DNA of 60,000 nucleotides. It comes from Takakia lepidozioides (lineage: Eukaryota > Streptophyta > Takakiopsida > Takakiales > Takakiaceae). Below the pieces are notes generated by a model. It did no database searches and had not been told where the DNA came from. It saw only the letters and a program-made list of their open reading frames with translations. Of this stretch, positions 1 through 11,240 are shown piece by piece. The stretch spans positions 31,231,053 to 31,291,052 of the forward strand of contig CM060732.1 in the NCBI GenBank assembly GCA_030704615.1. The letters are read 5' to 3'. The position numbers were made by a program, and so were the translations under genes. The stretch's first letter is position 1. Each line of letters opens with the position of its first letter.

Positions 1-1030
1 AAACATAACATTGTACAAGGGCAAAAACAATGTGCGGCACCGCACAGTGTTTCGTGCTGCCATTTCACCTTCATGGAAGTTTGAGGAACAGGGCTTGGTG
101 CACATTTCTCACATGAAAACCCCTAACTGAAGAGAGGGGCCAGAAACAGTGTGCGGTGCCGCACACTGTTTCGTGCTGTCATTTTGCCCTGATTCTAGCC
201 TGCTACAAACACATGAAAGGATACACTTCCAACCAAAAGAGAGAGTTCCAAGGGGCAGAAACAGTGTGCGGTGCCGCACACTGTTTCGTGCTGCCATTTT
301 GCCCTGATTCTAGCCTGCTTCACACACCAGAAGGGATACATTTTCAACCAAAAGAGAGCGTTCCAGGGGGGCACAAACAGTGTGCGGTGCCGCACACTAT
401 TTCGTGCTGACATTAAAGTGTTAGTTACGCATGCAAGAATGTGCTAAGTGCTCACATTTCAAACAAAGAATTAGCATTGAAGAGGGGCTCAAACAGTGCA
501 TGCATTTCTTGAGCATGCATTTCAATATGGTTCAAGGGGTTTACACAGAGGTGAGTGAACTCCAAAAGAGGACCTTGGGGTTACAATTCAAACATAAAAC
601 GATTGTTTCAGGGGGGCACAAACAGTGTGCGGTGCCGCACATTGTTTTGTGGTTCCATTTTGGTGTGATTTAGGCCTTTAACTCAATGCAGAAGGGGTAC
701 ATTTTGAAGCAAAAAACGAAAGAAAAGAGTGGCACAAACAGTGTGCGGAGCCGCACACTGTTCCGCGCAAACATTTCAGTGTGAATGAAGACTGGAAGAG
801 TATACTAAGTGCCTACATTGAAAGAAAAAAAGAACGTTGATGACAGACTCATTCAGTGTGCGGTGCCGCACACTGTTTCCAGCTTGCATTTCAATATGAT
901 TCAAGGGGGATACAAAGAGGTGACTGGACTCAAACAGAGAAGCTGGGGGTCAAAGTTCAAACGAATACGACAATTTCAGGGGGGCACAAACAGTGTGCGG
1001 TGCCACACACTGTTTCGTGCTTCCATTTTG
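1..1030. repeat. Satellite-like array of ~116-bp units carrying a 24-bp hairpin
   Basis: An inverted repeat with 11-bp arms (ACAGTGTGCGG / CCGCACACTGT) and a 2-bp centre recurs at about 27, 146, 261, 377, 622, 738, 853 and 990. A decayed copy lies near 493. Successive starts are mostly 115-116 bp apart (range 115-137), so this is a tandem array of about nine units. Most hairpins are preceded by a G-rich AGGGGGGCACAAA-like block and followed by TTTCGTGCTGCCATTT. The spacers diverge more than the hairpins. Short open frames crossing the array are by-products of the repeat. A related hairpin core recurs near 49.3 kb. Confidence 0.85.
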
Positions 1031-1037
1031 GTTTTAT

Positions 1038-1250
1038 TCATGAAGTGAAGAGGTGCACACTCAATGCTCCCACATTGGCATACATGTTCATCAGAGTAGT
1101 GTCCAGAATGACATCTGGTACAATTCCGGGTTTGACAATGTCACCATGGACCTCTCTTCCCTTTTCCAGGGTTGCCAGGCTTGCACATGCATTGCAAACG
1201 CACACAAATGCAATGCAGTTGGGCTTCACTCCTTCCCGCATCATTTGCTC
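1038..1250 (-). pseudogene. PPR protein fragment (inverted copy A)
   Basis: The minus strand reads about 65 residues of PLS-type PPR sequence, including MMREGVKPN, ACASLATLEKGREVHGDI and a decayed NMYANVGAL (family norm LVDMYAKCGS). PPR proteins bind organellar RNA and act in editing, splicing or processing. Only about two repeats remain, with no start, targeting peptide or E/DYW tail. At 1251-1264 the PPR sequence joins OSB-derived sequence directly, whereas in the plus-strand copy at 33190-33867 several hundred bases lie between them. This copy has therefore lost internal sequence. It is a pseudogene. Confidence 0.85.
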
Positions 1251-1263
1251 ATAGGTCTCCCAA

Positions 1264-2500
1264 GCTTATCGATCCACAGGGAACCATAGGTAATATTGGG
1301 CTTGAAATCCGGCCCTCTTGGATAAATCTGGACCCACACTCTATCCCTGTTCCTTCAGCTATCCCTGCCTCTGCACAAATCATGCATACATCCCTCAACT
1401 TGCTGCTAGCAGCTGACAATGATAGCCTAGATTTGTTCTAGCAAACACCCTGACCCTAGTTATCACACTAGTTCCTGCTTCTCTCTGTAATCTAAGAGGC
1501 ATTCACCTTTTTGCATTGATAGGCCTGCCATTGACTGGGGTTGGAAAAATATTCATTCAACTTCTCCTCTTCTCTATTATCTGTTTTCGGATACTTTCCT
1601 GTTCCACATCAGCAGTAACATGTCAAAATCACTCCCAACTGCCATAGATCCATCCAACGAGCTAACTTGCAGAACTCAAAATGAAAAACTAGGGGCAATT
1701 ATGATAAGAGGGAAAAACAGGCTGAAATGTGTTGAAGGATGTGCCTTCATTATCAGTGCCTGATTTTATCAATTGTGCCGGCCCTGCTGCTGCTTCTTGT
1801 TGACCATCTACACACGCAGGTTTGTTGTAGCTATCGGTTCACAGGGAATCATAGATCCTCGCGTTGTTGCTAGCAGCTGACAGTGACAGCCTACATTTGT
1901 TCCCGCAAACCCCAACCCTACTTATATCACACTAGTCGTATGTTGAATTGCTCCCAAGAGTTTAAAAACGTGCTGGGGGGAAAGAGAATGACAATTTCCA
2001 ACAAAGCATGGCATTGTATCTTGTTGTCTGCTTCTCTTTGTAATCTCACAGGCATGCACCTTTTTGCCTCAATTATCCCACCATTGACTGGGGTCGGAAA
2101 GATGTTCATTCCAAAGCTTCTTATCATCGCAGTTATCTGTTTTTGGATACTTTCATGTTACCACATTGGCACTAACATGTCAAAAGAACTCCAAACCACC
2201 ATAGATCCACCCAACGAGCTTACTCGCAGGATTCAAGATGAAAATCAGGGACGACTCTCATAAGAGGGAAAAACAGGCTGTAATAGGTTGAGGACGAAGG
2301 TGACCTCACCACACTGTCCTTGACCTTGTGTCCTGACCCATGGAGGATTCAATCGACCATCAACCCAAAAGACCTCTTGTGTGTGCTGCTTGTGTCTGTA
2401 GTCAGGAGATATCGGAATAGGCTGTGAGAACCACCACGGTGCAGGTGAGTAGCCATAGATTGACGACCAAGCGGACCCTCCCAAGTACCTTGTAAACACC
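1264..2500 (-). pseudogene. OSB-like (organellar ssDNA-binding) exon remnants, copy A
   Basis: On the minus strand this matches 31810-33110 over most of its length. The 1270-1340 part encodes a decayed GPDFKPNITYGSLWID, the PDF motif of plant OSB proteins, which bind single-stranded DNA in mitochondria or plastids. The 1530-1640 and 2080-2200 parts are two decayed copies of the preceding exon (ADNGDEEKLWN type). A second partial PDF exon lies near 1800-1860. Stops and deletions occur throughout. The flanks from 2250 to 2500 match 31810-32060 inverted. OSB identity rests on the better-kept copy at 32.7-33.1 kb. Confidence 0.7.
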
Positions 2501-3325
2501 AGGAAAATAGATATACTTGACAAAATGCTAGTGAATATGTCTACTTTAATATGAATGAGAAGGCCACTGTTCCAATATTGCAGGAGCCAGCCAGGGTGTA
2601 GGTACTTGAAAATATAAAGTCTCCTGTTGAATTGCCACTTCAGGTAGATGAGCTGAAATGCATTTACTCGAGACCCCAGTTGTCTTGCATGATCTGTCGT
2701 TTTTGCTATCATTTGGGGTGGAATGAGAACAGCCAGAAAAATTTCAAGCGGATACACATGCTTTTCTTCTAGTTCTAAGCATCATACACTTCATACTGGC
2801 TATTGGAAAGATTCAAGAGGTGACACTCAAACAAAGAGTGCAGTGGTGGCGACAAGAGTTTACATAGCTCTAAATTCATGAGGGTGGCGGGCCCAACGTC
2901 TCAAGACGATGCATCAAACTCTTCGCACACCTCCAAGCTTGAATACACAAAATAGCTCGCATGGTCGTTGGGTTATGTCCGTCGATGAGCGAATATACTT
3001 CTGAGGGTTATTCGGAGCCATGCGATGACAAGTTTTTATTTATTTTTGGGCCGCTAGATGTTTCAATCCAAAGGTCGGTTCTCCACGGTCTTCCTCGCCG
3101 GCTCAGATCTAGAGAAGCCCACGCACAGGAATCGCTGGTGCGCTGTGATGCGTTGCTTGTGACATCATACGAGACTTTGGCAGAGATCTTTCTCTTCTCT
3201 CTAGTTGTTTTGGGTTGGGCAAGTCTGCAAGCAGGGGTCAGCTTGGCAGTTTGTTTTTGGTACGAATTGAGCCGCGGACATCCTCACCGGGATTTGCAGG
3301 ACAGGAGTTGCAAGGATCCCTCAAA
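2501..3325. other. Spacer and putative 5' leader of the OEP16-like gene
   Basis: There is no recognisable coding sequence. The part before about 2900 is the ragged end of the duplicated OSB/PPR segment. The reading frame of the OEP16-like gene stays open upstream to about 3215, but its first ATG is at 3326. Pyrimidine-rich TTTCTCTTCTCTCTAG near 3190 could be leader or promoter sequence. No confident TATA box was placed. Confidence 0.35.
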
Positions 3326-4562
3326 ATGCAGCACGACAAGTATTCTGTTAGGGATGCTGACGAGCTCCGAGACCTGGGTGAGTATGACACCATCACATTC
3401 AAAACCTTAAGTGCTGCAGGGTCCGGCTTCTTGGCAGGGACGATCCTGGGAGCCATAACTGCGACATGGCAGGATGTCCCAGCCGTCGAGCGGAATGTGG
3501 CGCTGCCGGCCCTGATGAAAACGGGACGAATTATGGGAAACTATGGAATTACATTTGCTGCCATTGGGGGTATCTTCGCGTTCACGGATGCGGCCTTGGA
3601 ATCCATTCGAGGCAAGCATGACTGGTGGAACAGCGCATTGGCAGGTGCTGCGGCTGGCACTGTGCTCGGGGTGCGAGGTGGGTCCTCCATAGATCGAATA
3701 TCTTCTGAAATCTCGATCGCAGCTGTATTCTAGGAATGCTTATTATCGTACAACAAGGCATTTCAGAGAATCGCATGTACTGTAGCTTTCGCTTAGACCA
3801 GTTTAGTCTCGAATTTTCCATCTTTGGGGGAATTTTTTGTGCACGCCTGATGTTTTGGGGGCAACCGCAAGAGCCATATTTCGGCACTGTTCTTAGCGGC
3901 TTCTCATTCGAGAAAAGATACTCGAGGGTCACCACCTTCCAACTCATCCTAATGATTGTCTATGTAGGCACCTCAATTCAGGTCTGGCACTCACCACGGT
4001 TGATTTAACTGAGCACCTGTTTAGGTTTTGGAGAAAAACACCACTGCGCTGTAACAAGGAATCCCTCTCGTGATAGACAGAAATTCTTGGGCAGTCGTCA
4101 AACTTGCAGCAAGGCTACAACACTATCAAGCAGCATTCACTTAATTTGGTTCACAGCAGGATGAGACAATGTGATCACTTGGATTTGCAGAAGTCACTGT
4201 CAGTTACTCTGTGCACATAACATGCCTATCCCACTCTTCCATGTGGAGTGGAGTTGGCTTCCTGCTTTCAGTAGAGGATCCCCCTCTCTCTCATTTCTGC
4301 TCAAATGTCTCCATGGCCAGGAACAAAGTAAGGAAAATTGAAGGAAATCACCTGTGACTTTCTTTTCCTCTCTTTCTGCCCTCTGCGAAACCACTTGATC
4401 ATTTACTTTCCTGTGTTTGCAGCTGGGAAGCTTCCAGTGGCTCTTGGGGCATCAGCAGCGCTTGCTGCTGTGGCAGTGATTGTTGATGCAGGGGGTCAAA
4501 CAGTGAGGACACCAACAGATCGAGAGTATTTGCCCTATCCTAGGGCAAACCCTGACCTCTAA
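3326..4562 (+). CDS. OEP16-3: OEP16-3/B14.7-like Tim17/Tim22/Tim23-family membrane protein (2 exons)
   Basis: Coding sequence join(3326..3677, 4423..4562), 163 residues, stop TAA. The intron is GT-AG (GAG/GTGGGT ... TTTGCAG) in phase 1. The protein has the family pattern: a short acidic N-terminus, a glycine-rich first membrane segment (GSGFLAGTILGAITATW), the conserved DVPAVERNVALPALMKT loop, a second segment NYGITFAAIGGIFAF, RGKHDWWNSALAGAAAG, and a last hydrophobic stretch ending VDAGGQT and REYLPYP. Length and order match Arabidopsis At2g42210 (about 159 residues), first called plastid outer-envelope OEP16-3 and also identified as mitochondrial complex I subunit B14.7. Location here is therefore open: mitochondrial inner membrane is likely, plastid envelope possible. 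3326 is the first ATG in frame. The gene appears intact. Confidence 0.92.
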
Positions 4563-5539
4563 TCTGTGGTACCAACTCCCAGCCTTTACAAGATTGGAGG
4601 GGCAAGGATGACAGGTTGCCAGAAGTCAAGTGTTTGCATTGCTCAAGTGCAGTCCTGAACCCCTTCAAATTGCAGGGGCAGTCTCATCTACGCCTCCTAT
4701 CTGATTTGTCTCTTTAATCTCCCAGTTTTGGTTGAAACACAATCTACTGTAAGCATTAGAATGGAGCATAATTGCTTTATATATTCAGCAATTCTTTGTA
4801 CATGTGGTCAAGGGGTACTCACGCAGCGACATTGTAATTTGTATCTTTGCAGCTGTCTGTGAGGGAGTTGACACTAGGAGGCAGCCTGAGATTGGAATGT
4901 GGGTGTGCTATCGTAATTGTGAAGAATGTTTCAAACTCCCCATGTTCTCCTATGGAGGTTTTGCGGGGTTCAACTTCCCATTGTTGCTGACTGTCATGTC
5001 ATGTGTGAGAGGACGGAAAATGAGAACTGCATCACTGCTGGGTGGAAAAGTTCTGTGCTTCTAAAATTGACCAGCTGTAAGTAACAGTCGTTGCGTGGTT
5101 ATTAACTTTAGGTGGGCTGGTAAAAGGAGCCGTGGCCTACTCCGTTGAGCTGTGTTTATGTTGTGGATGAGACGTCCATGTGCTCTTTGGTGTTATATTT
5201 GGTTCATTCTGACTTTAAAATGACAAGTGTAAGGCAGACAATGGTCATGAGTCAGTGGACAGTGTACAGGTAATGGAACTCTTCACCTCAACTCTGTTGC
5301 TTGCCACCTACCTCCTACATTTGTTCAGTCCTTTTGTCAGTGCACAAAGCAATACAATCTTGCATCCATGCAAGATCTTTTGCAAAGGGAAATACTGAGT
5401 CGGAAGCAGATATAGGGTACTATTGCATCAATAGGGTTCCTTACATGGTCTATCATGAATGTATATTTTATTTTGATTTTTCTTTAACAGAAACAGAACC
5501 AGTTGATCAAATTGAGAAAATTGGGAGATAAAAGAGAAG
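4563..5539. other. 3' flank of the OEP16-like gene; no gene seen
   Basis: Untranslated and intergenic sequence. T-rich and AT-rich stretches at 4700-4800 could hold the polyadenylation region, but no single signal stands out. Open frames at 4804-5064 and 5301-5531 have no recognisable domain or splice context. Confidence 0.4.
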
Positions 5540-5882
5540 GCGCGATTAGAGTCCCTGGAGCTCCGTGTTTGCGGTGAGAGAAGAACCCAACGGTCTCTTC
5601 GTCTCTCTCACTTGGATCCCTGCGAGTCGGGCTACACCGATGTGGCTTCATTCAAGCCTTAACTTCCCCTTCCCTCCACCCAGCTGCCGGCTGATAATTA
5701 TGGCGTATTACGCTTGTCCTGTCACCTCGTATCCAGATTGGCGCTAATGCCCCAGCGCTGTCTCAGCTGATCGCTTCAACCCCCTCGCACTTCTCCCTAG
5801 CTTTTCCCTTAGGGTTACTTTCCATGTGACTCGTTCTCCCGTTCTGCTGATGTCACGCCGAAGCGAGAATGGGTCGAGGCAC

Positions 5883-5930
5883 CCCCGTTCCATGGATGTC
5901 CAGACCCGTGCATGCATGCATGGAACGGGG
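5883..5930. repeat. 12-bp inverted repeat in the LINE leader, plus 48-bp direct repeat
   Basis: CCCCGTTCCATG (5883-5894) pairs perfectly with CATGGAACGGGG (5919-5930) around a 24-bp loop. The segment CCATGGATGTCCAGACC at 5891 recurs at 5939 with one base changed, giving a local tandem duplication with a 48-bp step. Confidence 0.8.
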
Positions 5931-6204
5931 ATAAACTTCCATGGATGTCGAGACCTGTGCACGGCCTGGGGTTGGCCGGGTCCGTGCGCCCAATGCCTCA
6001 CCCGTGCGTTGGGCGCACATGAATCCTTCTCCCCGCACCCCTTCGAAGAGCAGCAATCTATGAGCTGAGACTTCTCGCTCATTGACATAGACATTCAAGG
6101 GATCAACAGAAGAATCTCATGTATGGAAGAATCAGGCATTTTGCTTCACTTCCCTGGGAGAAAGGTTACTAGTCTAGTAACCTCTCTAACCTCTCTAAAA
6201 GCTT

Positions 6205-6775
6205 ATGTTAGAAATTGGGCGATGCGCTATTTGGGAGGACAGGGGGAGCTTAAGCAGCACTTCTGCCATGTCAAAGGCAGGGGGGTTATTCTCGATTATG
6301 TTCGAATCTAGTGATGCAGCCTCTGAGACCCTTCAATTCAATCACTTAAAGGGCTTTAATATTAACATATTTCTTTGGTCCTCTAAGATGGGCAACCGAA
6401 ATGGCAAACTCTGGGGTGTCAGGATTGTCTCACTTCCTTTTATTCCGGATCAATATCTGGTTAATCTTCTAGACATTGCTAACCATTTTGGACACTATCT
6501 AGGCTGCTAAGGTGTGTCTAATCCTTTCATGAGCACTGATAATTTTAGGAAGGAACCAACCTGGAAATCTGCTACCATTGCCACCAAAATGAACGACAAT
6601 GGTTGTCCCAAAATGGTCCTCATGATGCCTTATGAGGATGTATTGCCAGATTTCGTCCGTTTGCTAATTGATTCAGAGGGGAATTAGTATACAGCTAGAC
6701 TGATTGAGGACTCATCATACTCAACCTGTTTCAATTGTGGCCAGCATGATCACATCAAAGTCAATTGCCCTCTTT
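6205..6775 (+). pseudogene. LINE ORF1 with DUF4283-like domain and CCHC zinc knuckle
   Basis: One frame runs across the region, broken by TAA near 6508 and TAG near 6686. The first two thirds resemble the DUF4283 domain of plant L1-like ORF1 proteins (GVRIVSLPFIPDQYLVNLLDIA and IANHFGHYLG correspond to the WVRLP...LPLEYW...IG pattern). At 6727-6768 lies CFNCGQHDHIKVNC, a C-x2-C-x4-H-x4-C knuckle. ORF1 proteins coat LINE RNA. The two stops make it non-functional. Confidence 0.78.
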
Positions 6776-6790
6776 AACAAAAGAAAGAGA

Positions 6791-7446
6791 TCCCCTAGTG
6801 TTTGGTTACCCTCCCTCGCTCCCTCACATTCATAGATACCTCCTGCTATCCCTCTATCTGCGCCCCCCCCCCCCCAAGACGCGTCCTAGACGCGCGCGGT
6901 CAGGGTGATGGCATACTAGCTAGGAGGGGTCGTGGTAAGTCGTGGTGTGGTTTGGGCTCGAAGAACCGCCCACCCGGCTGCGGTTAGTGCAAGAGATCCG
7001 CGGTATATGTACATGCAATTTCTACTTCCGACCGGGCAAAGACAAGTTTAACTTCTCTACTTTGCAAGACAATTTGCATTCCTATGTCCTACGGTCTTTT
7101 ATGGGTTTCTACTTAAAATGTAATTACCTTCCAAGTCTTTGTTTATTCGCTAAGTCCTACATGCCTAAGCCCCTGAGCCGCTTATAGCCGGGATCTATTT
7201 ACGTCCCTTCACAAAGCATCTACCAAGCTTAGGGAGGGTGAATCCCTCTCCATCTGCCCCTCCAATTCCTGCGTGCTTGTGCTCAAGACACCCTCCAGGA
7301 AAGGCTATTACTTCTCCCAAAACTCAATTATTGTTTTTCTACATAACCTCTGAGATCGAGAATAGAGCCTAAGTGACTGACTACACATCCACCAAAGCAG
7401 ACATATCCTGTCTGAAAACCAATAACGCAGATCTGCATCATAAGGG
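6791..7446. other. Spacer after the LINE fragment, with C14 tract
   Basis: A run of about 14 C lies near 6862-6875. The open frames at 6942-7187 and 7373-7579 show no domain. The piece could be LINE continuation or another decayed insertion; no homology was recognised. Confidence 0.35.
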
Positions 7447-7599
7447 CAATCCTAAGAGAGAGAGAAAGAAGACTCCGGCCAAAGCCGGCGTAACTAAGAG
7501 CCACTTCGCCTTGCGGCTACTGCCCCCTTTCAGGGGTGGGCCCTATAAAAAGAAAGGTGTCATGTGGGACACCAAGTGACCGTAGAAAGTAGGGGAGTC

Positions 7600-8300
7600 T
7601 GGGGTACCCCTGGGTACACTGGGGGACCTAGGGTGCGTTTGAAGTGCCGGATTCCAGTTGGTGATAATAGTTGTGAGTGAACGGAGTGCCGTGAGGTGAA
7701 TTGCTTTGAAGCATTTGGGAATGGGAAGAGTGGGAATTTTGAAGTTATCATGTATGTCATTGATATTGGCGTTATGAATGCCGCCTCGAGTACCGGCGGT
7801 GATGACGGTTAATGGGCCAGTTTTCCAGCCATACTGTCGGATTGCAAGGATAAGCGAGGCATATTTTTGACGTTTTTCTAAAATCGAATCATTGGGATAG
7901 CAATTGTGGCAAAATGTGAATTCAATGAAATGAATGGTGGGGATGGTGAGGTGGGGGGTGGGGTGTTAATGGGTAGGCCTTGTACAAGGAGTATGTCCAG
8001 GCAAAGCCTAGCAGGGCATGAGCAAGGTGATCGGGTACATATACATGGTAGCAGCCACGGTGACACAGTGTGGTTGGGTGGCTGACCTTGGTAGGTGCCA
8101 GCATTTATGAGCAAGAACCATCTGGTTTCAGCACGGTTTAGAAAGAACTTATGGAGATGCCAGATTGCCCGGTTGTGTCGCGTGATATGAAGGCCATGTA
8201 TAATCGGGTGCATACATTGGCTGAGGAGACGTGGCCAAGTGTCACGAGCTTGGTGAGTGGTTGAACATAATGGGCAATATGGGGATGAGAACATATATAT
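7600..8300 (-). pseudogene. C-terminal region of the RNase H-bearing retroelement
   Basis: The minus strand reads CPLCSTTHQARDTWPRLLSQC followed by HRNRAIWHLHKF-like sequence, a zinc-binding C-terminal segment seen in some non-LTR polyproteins. After a frame change near 7870 it reads GWKTGPLTVITAGTRGGIHN and CFKAIHLTALRSL. The same residues occur at 48743-48955 on the plus strand. The role of this tail is unknown. Confidence 0.7.
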
Positions 8301-8628
8301 GCGGCCAAAAGATGTGTTTGCGATGGTGACCCATGTATTGGGCGTATCTGAATTTGATTGTTTGTCGGATTTGTGCGTCGGTGGTAGCTTTGGTTAACCA
8401 GAAATGATTTGAGAATTTATGGTGCAATACATTTGATTGAGTCCATTTTTGGATGCATACTTTGGTGTGGCTGATGGAGGCTGCAGCTTGTTTATTTGCT
8501 TATCTGGTCAGAGTGGTTAGGAGGTTTCGGACTGGTCTGGGTACAGGGAGATCCGGGACGAGGTGTATAAACCAGAAAGGGTGGGTATGGGCGATGTAGA
8601 TGGGGTCGGCTGTGAGTTCGATTGTGGG

Positions 8629-9045
8629 TTAAGAGGCGCCGAGTTGAGCGAGTAGGTCTACTTCCTCATTACCATGAATGCCAGTGTGCGAGTGGACTTT
8701 GAGTAAATGGACTGGATGGTTTTGGGAAATGGCTATTTGGACAATGGCGACAATGAGGTTGCGGTCGGGGTGATGATGATGGGAAGAAGGGCGGGAGATG
8801 TGGTTTCGAATAAGAAATAGAGAGGTGAGGCTATCAGTGAAGATATAGTATGGGGGGGGGAAGGCGTCAAGTAGAGAGAGAGCTTCGTGGATGGCCATGA
8901 GCTCAGCCCTTAGAATGGTGGCCGGGCCAGGGAGCCGGAGGGCAATACCCCGCCCGCTGCCGGCGTGATAAATTCCATATCCTACATTAGGTTTGGTGAG
9001 GGATCCATCAGTGTAGTGTGAGTTTTCCGGGGGATACTTGAGGGT
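8629..9045 (-). pseudogene. Retroelement RNase H domain
   Basis: The frame reads HYTDGS, AELMAIHEALSLL, IFTDSLTS and VHSHTGIHGNEEVD. These carry the four acidic residues of RNase H type I (D in YTDGS, E in AELMAIHEA, D in FTDS, D in GNEEVD). RNase H degrades RNA in RNA-DNA hybrids during reverse transcription. The frame is open across the domain from about 9045 to the stop at 8629, so this is the best-preserved part of the element. It is not a stand-alone gene. Confidence 0.85.
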
Positions 9046-11044
9046 GGTGTTTTGCTAATATAGTGAGAGGATTGGGGAAGGGGTGTTGTTGGTATTACCT
9101 GGGAGGGGCGCGGCTGTGCCATGCCCCAGGCTTTGTTTGTTTTGATCCAGAGATGTGGCGGTTGTGGTGTGGAGGGGTGTAGTTGGGTAATGGATGGTGG
9201 CCTTCATTTTATGAGTTATGGTTAACAACTGTTCTAGCTGGTGGGAAAAAAATGTTGGTATGTTTGTATGAAGGGGGTTTTGGACATGTAGAATCAGAGC
9301 TAGGGTAGGTTCTTTCCTTTTGAGGTACTTGGGAAGAGGGGGGTAATAAACATACTTAAGCTGATTTGGGTCAATTGTGGCGAGTAGATTGACCCTTTCG
9401 GGGAGTCATAGGAGAGGGTGGGGGGTGCTAGGTGTGTTTTACTATACGAGGGTGATAATTGAGAGGAGTGTGCTGCGAATCTTGCCCATTGGAGAGCTTC
9501 ATAAGTGAGAGGGCCATAGGGTGGGTGGGCAAAGCCCCTACCCTCCCAGGTATGCTGGGTAGCATTGCCGGTGGCTCCAAAGAGACAATCCATGTGGTGC
9601 GGGCTGGAAAATGTGTGCAAGTCCATAGGACATGTCAGTGGATTGGAATTATATGAGTGAGTAAGCTGGAATGTATTGATAAGTAAGGCGAGAATATCTT
9701 GGGCTATGGCATGGTGTGCGCATGCCATTTCCAGTTAGGTGAGGGATCATGCTTCTTGGGGGGGGTGTCTTTGAGGTAGCGGTCTACGAACCAATATAAT
9801 TTGGTCTCGAAGTCTTGTTTTGGGGGTTGTAAAGATTGTGGATATGAGTTTGCAGCAGAGTACTTCTCCCACAACTATGTTAATCTATTATTAGGAATGA
9901 GTCCAATGAAGTGGCCGTGTTGAGCGTAAATATTGGAAAGGTGGAGGCCCATGCAAATTAGTGGTTGGTCATGCTTGACATCTTTGTCGGGGTTACACTT
10001 AGTTATGCAGATGTGCACGTTGGGGGAGGAGATTGGCTGGTGAATGTAACTACTGTCTGTAGGTTGAGCGGGGGTGGTGTGTTGTTGGTGAATGTCTATG
10101 AAGTAGTCAGTGTTAGTATGTTTATGGAATGAGGTGAGAAGGGCAAGATTATGTTCGAGGTCGCAATCGTCATGTGGGCCAAATATGTCATCTTCTATCT
10201 GTCATGTGTTGTCTTATAAGGAGTGACTAGCCCATTTACAATGGTAGTATGTGTCAAAACAGGTGGCACCGAAGGCATCGATTGACGTTTGAGTTTTGAC
10301 TCCTAGTATGGCTTCAATTATGTATGCATTATTATTGTCATCATTGTGTGGAGAAGGTGGGGGGGGGCGCGCTGTGGTGAGTGGTTGGGAGTGGGTGGGG
10401 GAGCCTTGCGTATTAGATGAGGGGTTGATGGCATATGCATGTTGTGGTCAGGTTCGGTATGTTGTGTGTTAGGTAGATGAGAGGGGGGGTCGGGTTCTAT
10501 GACAGTTGGGGTATTGGTGGTATATGCCGTTTTAAGTGTTTGGTAGATTGAGGCAGTAGGGGTAGATCGGTACTGGGGGAGCATGTCTCGAACCGTATGG
10601 GGATAGTAGAGACATGGGAGATCGCATTGGAGGGTGCAGGCTGCTGACAGATGATAGAAGAGGGTTCGGCGATGGTGTAGGTATCGCGTGGTTTTGGTCG
10701 TAGCTTGGGAGAATTTAAGAGTGAATTCGCTTGGTTTTAAAAGTCAATGGCCGGAGGCGGTGGTAAGTTGGGTGAGGGTGGTAATGTGACGTTCTTTGAA
10801 ATAGTTGAGGATGGGGATCTTTTGTTTCGGATGAGAGATGTCAAATTGTGATAAGAAAGGGCTTGTGAGCCATGCGTGTTCTAGGGGTGACGAGGTTTAG
10901 GGTAATATGGCAGGCGGGGCCGATTCCCAAGATGGCGGAGGAGTAGTAGAAAAACCCCTGCGGTGCAAGCCTAGTGCCTCGCTACCTTGGCCTTGCTGGC
11001 AGGGGCAGGACGTACTTTGGCTAGAGAGCATGGCAAAGTGGGGC

Positions 11045-11168
11045 ATTAATGAGGGAAGGAGACACGTGTAGTTAGGAAAGGCATTCAAACATGTGGCACG
11101 CCAGCGGATTAATGAGGGTTGAAGACACGTGTAGTTAGGAAAAGGATTGAAACATTTGGCGGGCCAGG
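11045..11168 (+). repeat. 63-bp tandem duplication
   Basis: ATTAATGAGGG...GACACGTGTAGTTAGG at 11045-11107 repeats at 11108-11168 with a few substitutions. It lies near the upstream edge of the minus-strand retroelement and is followed by a run of about 20 C at 11222-11240. Confidence 0.85.
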
Positions 11169-11240
11169 TTTGGAGCCCGCCATATATGCCCAAATGTGGC
11201 GGGGCAAAGACAAATTTGAGCGCCCCCCCCCCCCCCCCCC

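Larger units (their letters stand above)
5540..6790 (+). mobile_element. 5' part of a LINE (copy A): leader and ORF1 remnant
   Basis: The start (GGAGCTCCG, TTTGCGG, then CCCAACGGTCTCTTCGTCTC at about 5555-5610) matches the start of the near-complete LINE at 34938-35010, so both begin at the same family 5' end. The leader holds a 12-bp inverted repeat. ORF1 remains follow, ending just after a zinc knuckle. No endonuclease or reverse transcriptase follows, so this copy is cut off or interrupted at its 3' side. Confidence 0.75.
7447..10890 (-). mobile_element. Non-LTR retrotransposon, minus strand, 3' portion (copy C)
   Basis: Read on the minus strand this gives, in order: a Cys-containing region (10740-10318), unassigned coding remnants (9728-9300), RNase H (9045-8629), a CPLC..H..C zinc-binding segment (8294-8100) and a C-terminal domain (7860-7600). 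The 3' untranslated end is at about 7447. That 3' end, with ACTCCGGCCAAAGCCGGCG, matches 49080-49225 inverted and ends in a GAGAGA tract (CTCTCT on the element strand). The same C-terminal coding sequence occurs at 48743-48955. No reverse transcriptase core was recognised; it would lie upstream and may be lost. Frameshifts and stops separate the coding blocks. Confidence 0.75.

Noticed and set aside
1-1030. CRISPR-like array
   Set aside because: Repeats are palindromes in about 116-bp units with related spacers in a plant nuclear genome; there are no unique spacers or cas genes.
2245-2757. 170-codon minus-strand frame as a gene
   Set aside because: It spans duplicated intron or spacer sequence of the OSB/PPR unit and is broken in the other copy.
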